Below, one piece after another: positions 58,403 through 64,000 of a stretch of DNA of 64,000 nucleotides. Location: assembly GCA_052161625.1 (NCBI GenBank), contig CP197412.1; one strand, 5' to 3'. This stretch comes from JBKCUI01 sp052161625. GTDB taxonomy: Bacteria > Planctomycetota > Planctomycetia > Pirellulales > Pirellulaceae. The translations under genes were made by a program, and so were the position numbers. Position 1 is the stretch's first letter; each line of letters begins with the position of its first letter. The notes below the pieces were generated by a model. It had not been told where the DNA came from. It ran no database searches and was given only the letters and a program-made list of their open reading frames with translations.

Positions 58403-61400
58403 TTAGAGAACCGAGAGGCCTTCGTTGCGACGTTGTATCCACTGTTTCACTTCGGGCATCTTGCCATACGCATAAGCCATCAGTGCAATCGGGTGGATGG
58501 TCGGTTTATCGGTCCCTTGTTCCATTTGCAGTTTGCAGGCTGCGCACTCGGTGCTCCCGAGCTGCGCGTTGGATGCCTGGGTCGTGCTGATCAAGTTCCA
58601 TCCGACGCGAAGAGAGGTTCGATAGGTCTGACGCCGCATACCGTAGGTGCCTGCCATGCCGCTGCAACCAGCATTGGCATTGGTCACCGTGACCCCGGGA
58701 ATGAGGTCGAGTAAACGGAGGCCGGAGTGTTCCGGATCGATCGCTTTCAGGTGGCAGGGGGTATGATACAGGATCGACGCTGTGAGCGGTTTGAAATCGA
58801 GTTCCAATTCGTTGCGTTGATGAAGTTGCCAGAGGTACTGGCCCGCTTCCCATGCGTGGCTGGCGACGAGTCTCGCATCGTCGTTGTCGAGAATGCTGAC
58901 GTATTCGTTCTTGAGGCAGAGAATCGCGGTGGGTTCCGTGCTCACGATCTCGTAGCCTTGCCGAACGGCTTCGGCCAATTGGCGGATTTGAGGACCGATC
59001 CACTTTCGGACTTGCTCGATATCCCCCATGGCGATGCGGGTCATCCAGGTCACGGTTTGCCAAGGAGGAACGTAGACCTCGACATTTTGATGCTGCATGA
59101 CTGCGACCAAAGACGTTCCGAGGAGCGGGTTGTTCCAATTGGCATACTGGTCGACGAGGTAGAGAATCTTTCGGCCACCTGCTCGATTGGGTCGGGTCAG
59201 TCGATTCTTGGAGGCCCATCGCAAGAACGGCTGCTTGGCAAAAACGGGAAGGCGTCTCCCTTGTGCGATACCGGTGGCCTTTTCGAGAAGCCAACGCGCT
59301 GTCCCATTTTCGAGGGCCCAGTTCGACAGGACGGGTAGTTTCGACGCGAGGGAGCTCAATAAATCGATTCGAGATAGAAGCCGATCGCTCCAACGAAGGC
59401 CGCTAATCGCGGTGTATTGCGATTTGAGCTCCAGCACTAACTTGGGAATGTCGACCGATGCGGGGCATTCGATCCTGCATTGATGGCAGTGGAAGCAAAG
59501 ATCGGCGATTCCGCGCAGCTCGTCCCCTTCGAGGGCCGTGGATTGGATATTGCCGGTCAATAAGCCACGGACCAAGTTCGCTTTGGATCGCGGGGATGCC
59601 TCTTCGCTCCGCGTCGCGCGAAACATGGGGCACATTCTCTCGCTGGGTGCGGTAGTCCGGCACCGACCACAACCGTTGCACGAGTCGGCTACTTCCTGAA
59701 TCGATTCGCTCTCCGTTCCCCATCGCAATATCGGGAGAAAGGGAGGGCGTTTGGCGACCGACTCCGAAGTGGAATCGGAATCTGCATTGGGATTCGGTGC
59801 ACTGTTGTGTTCGGAAGGTCCCGGTTCCAAGGAGGGGACGCTCTGCGCGGCCGAGCCTCGTAAGTTATCGGTGATTTTCTGTGCTGAATCGGTGATGAGT
59901 TTGCCTGGATTGAGGATTCCGTTGGGATCAAACAGTTCCTTGACCTGCCGGCAAACCGGGTAGAGTTCCCCTAGCTGTTGACGAAGGTAATAGCTTCGGC
60001 TGAGTCCCACGGCATGTTCCCCGGAAATCACGCCGCGATACTCGAGGACTTTCTCGACCAATCGGTCCGCGATCCGTTGCATCCGAAGGACATCGTCGGG
60101 GGAATTGGGATCGAGGAACGGACGGAGGTGCAAGTGTCCGTGGGCGGCGTGCGCGAAGAGGGCCCCGGTCACCCGCTCCGCCTTGAGAGTGTTCTGAACG
60201 TCGACGACAAACTCAGGCAGTCGATCGGGTGGGACGGCAAGGTCTTCGACGAATGGAAGGGGACGCGCCAAGCTCTTCAGACGATAGAGCCTGGGGATGA
60301 CCCGGCGGCTCAGCTTCCATATAAAATCCCGTTCGTTGTCATCGAGGATGATGCGTGAGGTAATCGTATTCGGGGCGCGCCGACTAATCCGTTGCGCAAG
60401 GCTCGTTAGTTTGTTCCGTACTTCGTGGGCATCGTCGCCCTGATGTTCGATTAGCAGCAGTGCCTCGGCGCCCCTGGGGAGCATCGATGCATAACGGGGG
60501 TCCAAGTCTCGGGCGATTTCGATCAAGCGACGGTCCATCAAATCGCACGCAGCGACTTTATCCCGTCTCGCTTCGGAGGCGGCTTTGACGGCCAACTCCA
60601 ATCGGTCAAAGAAAAGGAGTACGACGCCACGGGCCTCTGGCATCGGTTGCACTTGCAACAGGAGCTCGGTGAGAACGGCCAAGGTCCCTTCTGCCCCCGA
60701 TTGCAAGCGAGCGAGGTTGACGGTTTCGTGGTCGCTCACATCGAGCCGATACCCACAACCGCGCGCGACGCCTCGCCAGGGTGGGTTTTTGATGGCCGAC
60801 CGGTTTGCCCACAGAACGGATCCGACTTCGGATGCCAATTGATCCAATCGCGGATTACCGGAATCGGGTCGTGACCACCGGTGTGTTCCCAACCGGACCT
60901 TGGATCCGTCGGCGAGGACCGAGGCCGCTTCGAGAAGTGATTCACCTGCCGTACCGTATCGTAGAAAGTGGCTTCCCAGAGAGTCGATCGCGACCACGCT
61001 GCCGATGGTGGTCACCGATCGCGTGGCGGGATCCGGGCCGAACACGAGTTTCTGTTTGGCCAGCGCGCGATTGAGTTCGGCGAGCGGGAGTCCTGGTTGG
61101 ACGCGGACCGTATGCGCGTCGCGGTCCAGTTTGATCATCCGGCGCATGAACCGAGAAAAATCGATAACAATCCCCGGCCCGATGGCTTGGCCGGCGTGCC
61201 CGGTTCCTCCGCCGCGAGGGAGGATTGGCAAGGAATTTTCGTGGGCGTATCGAACACATTGCGCGACATCTTCTTCGTGCCGTGGCCGAACGACCGCGAT
61301 CGGAGTGATCTGGTAGAGGCTCGCATCGGTCGCATACATATGCGTGTGGAGCGGATTGCAGAAGACTTCTCCGTCCAATGCCCCGCGCAAATCGGCTTCG

Positions 61401-61423
61401 ATTCTCGTCTGTTCAGCATCCAT
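58403..61423 (-). CDS. FAD-linked oxidase / Fe-S / Cys-rich domain fusion (D-lactate or glycolate dehydrogenase-like)
   Basis: A 1006-residue soluble oxidoreductase combining parts usually split over two or three subunits. Residues about 35-210 are an FAD-binding PCMH-type domain (LPRGGGTGHAGQAIGPGIVI), and 250-530 the FAD-oxidase C-terminal domain (HAAHGHLHLRPF, GVISGEHAVGLSR). Residues about 610-690 hold two 4Fe-4S clusters (CNGCGRC and CFHCHQCRIECP), and 780-990 a GlpC/CCG-type Cys-rich domain (HTPCHLK, AGCSGMAGTYG). Such fusions oxidise D-2-hydroxy acids such as D-lactate and pass electrons to the quinone pool. A Ser/Pro/Asn linker (about 540-590) separates the halves. It lies 26 bases after the kinase gene stop. 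Confidence 0.88.
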   Translation of the reverse strand: MDAEQTRIEADLRGALDGEVFCNPLHTHMYATDASLYQITPIAVVRPRHEEDVAQCVRYAHENSLPILPRGGGTGHAGQAIGPGIVIDFSRFMRRMIKLDRDAHTVRVQPGLPLAELNRALAKQKLVFGPDPATRSVTTIGSVVAIDSLGSHFLRYGTAGESLLEAASVLADGSKVRLGTHRWSRPDSGNPRLDQLASEVGSVLWANRSAIKNPPWRGVARGCGYRLDVSDHETVNLARLQSGAEGTLAVLTELLLQVQPMPEARGVVLLFFDRLELAVKAASEARRDKVAACDLMDRRLIEIARDLDPRYASMLPRGAEALLLIEHQGDDAHEVRNKLTSLAQRISRRAPNTITSRIILDDNERDFIWKLSRRVIPRLYRLKSLARPLPFVEDLAVPPDRLPEFVVDVQNTLKAERVTGALFAHAAHGHLHLRPFLDPNSPDDVLRMQRIADRLVEKVLEYRGVISGEHAVGLSRSYYLRQQLGELYPVCRQVKELFDPNGILNPGKLITDSAQKITDNLRGSAAQSVPSLEPGPSEHNSAPNPNADSDSTSESVAKRPPFLPILRWGTESESIQEVADSCNGCGRCRTTAPSERMCPMFRATRSEEASPRSKANLVRGLLTGNIQSTALEGDELRGIADLCFHCHQCRIECPASVDIPKLVLELKSQYTAISGLRWSDRLLSRIDLLSSLASKLPVLSNWALENGTARWLLEKATGIAQGRRLPVFAKQPFLRWASKNRLTRPNRAGGRKILYLVDQYANWNNPLLGTSLVAVMQHQNVEVYVPPWQTVTWMTRIAMGDIEQVRKWIGPQIRQLAEAVRQGYEIVSTEPTAILCLKNEYVSILDNDDARLVASHAWEAGQYLWQLHQRNELELDFKPLTASILYHTPCHLKAIDPEHSGLRLLDLIPGVTVTNANAGCSGMAGTYGMRRQTYRTSLRVGWNLISTTQASNAQLGSTECAACKLQMEQGTDKPTIHPIALMAYAYGKMPEVKQWIQRRNEGLSVL

Positions 61424-61449
61424 TCAGCTATCCGTGACTCTTTTGCCAA

Positions 61450-63120
61450 TCATCCGTGGCTCGTTTGATAATGGGTGCAGTTGCATGTCCACCATTGGGC
61501 CGCCTGCTTTTGATTCCATTCATTGGCTTCGGGTAACACCTCCAGCGCGCTGAGAAGTTCCTGGGCGGACTGAAACCGATCCTTCGGCTGTTTGGCCAAG
61601 CAACGGAGAACCAAATTGTCGAGCTCAAGCGAGATGGGAGCCGATCCCGATTTGCGCTGGGACGAGGGTGCAGCCGGTTGTTCGTGAATATGCGCCAACA
61701 ATACCTTCAGCGTCGGTCCAGCAAGAAACGGCGGCTTGCCGGTCAAGATATAAAAGGCAACGCCACCTAGTGAATAGATGTCGGATCGGTGATCGGGCTG
61801 AGCCTCCCCGAGAGCTTGTTCGGGCGACATGTAGAGCGGGGAGCCGGTCAAAGAGCCGACAACCGTGAGCTCTGGCTCCGACGGGGCGTTGACGGCGGTC
61901 GTTATCGGTTTGGCCAAACCGAAGTCGAGCAACTTCACGACATCGTAGGCACCTCCCAGTTCGGTGACCATGATGTTGGCGGGCTTGATGTCGCGGTGGA
62001 TCAACCCGATTCCGTGCGCTTCGATCAATGCGTTGCAAATTTGTTTGAGCAGGTATACCGCGCGGCCGGGCGACAAAGGGCCGCGGCGTTTGACGAGCTC
62101 CTGCAAACTGAGACCGGTCAGATACTCCATGACATAATAGAACTTTCCGTCTGCGGTGCGGCCGTAGTCGAAAATCGAAACGCTGTTCCAGTGTGTCAAT
62201 CGCGAGGTGGTGCGGACTTCTCGCTCGAATCTCGCGATGGCTTTCGGATCGCCTGCTTTCTCGGGGCGAATGACTTTGATCGCGCAAGGCCTCTTCATGA
62301 GCCTATGTTCGGCAAGATAGACATCCCCCATTCCGCCGGAGCCAATCTTCTCTTTGAGTTTGTAACGCCCCAATTCCTTCGCCTCATGAGCCTTCTCGCG
62401 GAGATAGGAGATCATGCGGACGCTGGAGACGCTGGCGAAGATGGTGGCTACTAGGACCAGCACCATCTCGACCATGCTGGAGGGATCGAATCCGATCGCG
62501 GCGCGTACATCGGGGTGCAAGACGATGGCGACGATCGTGGCGAGAATCGGAAAGAGCGACATCGTAACGCTGGCCCAAAGGACGACCCACCAAGACCTGG
62601 GGACGAAGATCGAGTAGGTGAAAATGAGGATCAGCCAACCTCCCATCGGCATTTGGGGGATCAAGCTGAAATCCTGCACAATGAAGACGATCTCCAGATA
62701 GTGGAGGACGGCAAAGAGGCAGGATGTCAGACCGAAAATCGCTAGCTCGCACCAGCGAAGACAACGACAGGTTGCTGACGGGACGCGATAAAGCCAGATT
62801 CCCATCCCGATCAAGGCGATTGCTGATGCGATCTCCAAGCCGATGAAAAGCCACCCCAAATGCTGGTCGATCGAAGTCGCTTCGCGAAGTAGAGTCCACA
62901 GGGAAAAGATGCATGCCCCGAATCCCAATGCCAAAGCAGCCCCAGCCAAGCGGGTTTGGAGCAGCTCATTGGTCCCTTGGGTCTCTCCGGTATCCCCCTC
63001 CTGCAACTCGATGCCGATCGGGGTATTCGAATCCACCTCGGGTCGCATCGGAATTGCAAACGGACTGTTTGCATCCAATGTGATGTCGTCGTGGTCGGTC
63101 GGGGCAATCCAGGTGCTCAA
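61450..63120 (-). CDS. Membrane Ser/Thr protein kinase, N-terminal membrane domain
   Basis: A 556-residue kinase. About six hydrophobic segments occupy residues 55-245, followed by the catalytic domain (about 252-525): glycine loop IGSGGMGDVYLAEH, CAIKVIRPEK with the ATP Lys, HRDIKPANIM (375-384), DFGLAK (399-404), and SPLYMSPEQALGEA. The domain order is reversed from the common bacterial type, where the kinase is N-terminal. The start is TTG 63120 with AGGTG close ahead; the first ATG in frame is near residue 26. The C-terminus has Cys residues (WWTCNCTHYQ). Substrates are unknown. Stop-to-start distance to the FAD/Fe-S gene is 26 bases. Confidence 0.87.
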   Translation of the reverse strand: MSTWIAPTDHDDITLDANSPFAIPMRPEVDSNTPIGIELQEGDTGETQGTNELLQTRLAGAALALGFGACIFSLWTLLREATSIDQHLGWLFIGLEIASAIALIGMGIWLYRVPSATCRCLRWCELAIFGLTSCLFAVLHYLEIVFIVQDFSLIPQMPMGGWLILIFTYSIFVPRSWWVVLWASVTMSLFPILATIVAIVLHPDVRAAIGFDPSSMVEMVLVLVATIFASVSSVRMISYLREKAHEAKELGRYKLKEKIGSGGMGDVYLAEHRLMKRPCAIKVIRPEKAGDPKAIARFEREVRTTSRLTHWNSVSIFDYGRTADGKFYYVMEYLTGLSLQELVKRRGPLSPGRAVYLLKQICNALIEAHGIGLIHRDIKPANIMVTELGGAYDVVKLLDFGLAKPITTAVNAPSEPELTVVGSLTGSPLYMSPEQALGEAQPDHRSDIYSLGGVAFYILTGKPPFLAGPTLKVLLAHIHEQPAAPSSQRKSGSAPISLELDNLVLRCLAKQPKDRFQSAQELLSALEVLPEANEWNQKQAAQWWTCNCTHYQTSHG

Positions 63121-63206
63121 GCATCACCTATCGGTATTGGAAAACACAGAATCATAGCGTTGGCAACCCGGTTCTTTGCCCCGAGGGGAGATCCAACTTC
63201 GCCGGC

Positions 63207-64000
63207 TCAAAACTGCACACCCTGTCGAACAGGTTTGGTGTAACCGAGTTGCAACTCTGGCAAGATCTGGCTCATCCCGTCCGGCATATTGTCGGGCAAT
63301 TTGATCATTAATTCAACGAGCATATCCCCTGCAATTCCATCCGATCCCTTGAATCCTTGTCCCTTGAGCCGCAACTTTTTCCCGCTGCTGCTCATCGGAG
63401 GGATGGTCAGGGAGATCGTACCCGATGGAGTTTGTACGTCGATCCTTCCCCCCTGGATCGCTTCTGCAAGCGAAATCGGCAAACGCAATTCAAGGTTTCT
63501 GCCGGAGAGCTTGTAGTGAGGATTGGTTTCCGCATGAACGGTCAGCAGGAGATCGCCCGGCTTTCCTCCGTGGACCGACTGCCCTCGGCCTCGCAATCGA
63601 ATCTTTTTTCCAGGTTCGATCCCCGCCGGAATTTTGACCGTGATCGACTCGGCCGTGCCGTTGGTGTTGAGCTGGATTTGTGTTTCGCCACCTTGCACGA
63701 GCGTCCGAATGGGGACGAAGATTTCCGCGCTGACGTCGGCACCTCGGGGTTGCCTTCGCGAGCGGCCACCGCCAAATTGACCGAAAATACTGCTGAAGTC
63801 GACCGGGGAGCCGCCCCCCCCAAAAATGTCGCCAAAATCGAAGCCTTGGGTTCCATCGCCTCCAAAGGGCTGCCCACCCAACTGTTCATATCCTGCACCG
63901 AATTGATCGTATTTTGCACGCTTATCGGAATCGTTGAGGCAGTCGTAAGCCGTTTGGATTTCTTGGAATCGCTTCTTCGCGCCTGCGTCGTCGGGATTGA
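63207..64000 (-). CDS. DnaJ/CbpA-type co-chaperone, N-terminus beyond window
   Basis: A 264-residue partial protein; the frame is open to the right edge. The visible N-terminal part is the end of a J-domain (AKKRFQEIQTAYDCLNDSDK, then RAKYDQFG); the HPD motif would lie outside the window. A Gly/Phe-rich linker (GTQGFDFGDIFGGGGSPVDF) and two beta-sandwich substrate-binding domains follow (FVPIRTLVQGGETQIQLNTN, LELRLPISLAEAIQGGRIDV). No CxxCxGxG zinc repeats are present, so it is of the CbpA/DnaJ type B kind. It stimulates Hsp70 ATPase and delivers substrates. The kinase gene starts 86 bases downstream. Confidence 0.9.
   Translation of the reverse strand, partial: NPDDAGAKKRFQEIQTAYDCLNDSDKRAKYDQFGAGYEQLGGQPFGGDGTQGFDFGDIFGGGGSPVDFSSIFGQFGGGRSRRQPRGADVSAEIFVPIRTLVQGGETQIQLNTNGTAESITVKIPAGIEPGKKIRLRGRGQSVHGGKPGDLLLTVHAETNPHYKLSGRNLELRLPISLAEAIQGGRIDVQTPSGTISLTIPPMSSSGKKLRLKGQGFKGSDGIAGDMLVELMIKLPDNMPDGMSQILPELQLGYTKPVRQGVQF

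Overview
The window looks like a chromosomal segment of a planctomycete, most likely of the Pirellulales type. The evidence is lineage-typical protein families: the C-terminus of a DUF1553 protein beside a secreted companion, a TAT-exported DUF1501 protein, a membrane-bound-dehydrogenase/planctomycete haem-domain protein, a type I sulfatase, an acetylesterase-NHL fusion, a PEP-CTERM protein, a CHAT protein, a mitochondrial-type EF-G, a CcsB-CcsA fusion and a Ser/Thr kinase. Base composition looks moderately GC-rich. I see no phage, plasmid, transposase or CRISPR array.

Layout. 1-9.8 kb: end of a DUF1553 gene, a secreted companion, a 7-bp tandem repeat, an M14 peptidase, prfB with an intact programmed +1 frameshift (minus strand), fliW, a Dabb protein and a large haem-domain dehydrogenase. 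9.8-22.4 kb: glnS, an unknown, an MFS transporter, a Gfo/Idh/MocA oxidoreductase, a TPR lipoprotein, a CHAT protein, a small lipoprotein, a MazG-like protein and folE. 22.5-28.8 kb: the translation cluster tRNA-Thr, tRNA-Tyr, tRNA-Gly, tRNA-Thr, tuf, tRNA-Trp, secE, nusG, rplK, rplA, rplJ, rplL, closed by a strong terminator where rpoB would be expected. 28.8-40 kb: a dispersed palindromic repeat (copy A), a DUF885 metallopeptidase, a sulfatase divergent from an acetylesterase-NHL fusion, an XRE-NTF2 regulator, a PepSY membrane protein, a Gly-rich secreted protein, repeat copy B and a PEP-CTERM protein. 40-46.6 kb: a glycosidase-like gene and an overlapping four-gene unit (MBL hydrolase, class II terpene cyclase, DUF116-polyprenyl synthase fusion, chorismate-lyase-like protein). 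47-52.6 kb: a lipoprotein plus ccsBA, then a second XRE-NTF2 regulator. 52.9-64 kb: EF-G, DUF1501, an amino-acid permease, a three-part FAD/Fe-S oxidoreductase, a membrane Ser/Thr kinase and the C-terminal part of a DnaJ-like protein.

How genes work together. The 22.5-28.8 kb block supplies tRNAs, elongation factor, secretion and transcription factors and 50S stalk proteins. The overlapping 41.4-46.6 kb genes look translationally coupled and combine prenyl-chain synthesis, a DxDD cyclase and a chorismate-lyase-like enzyme, so they may make a cyclised isoprenoid or an aromatic-terpenoid hybrid; this is the best candidate here for an undescribed pathway. The other notable items are the two XRE-NTF2 paralogues, the two related palindromic repeats, the stacked hairpins near 16.05 kb and an attenuator-like leader before EF-G. 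All calls come from reading the sequence; no database search was possible.
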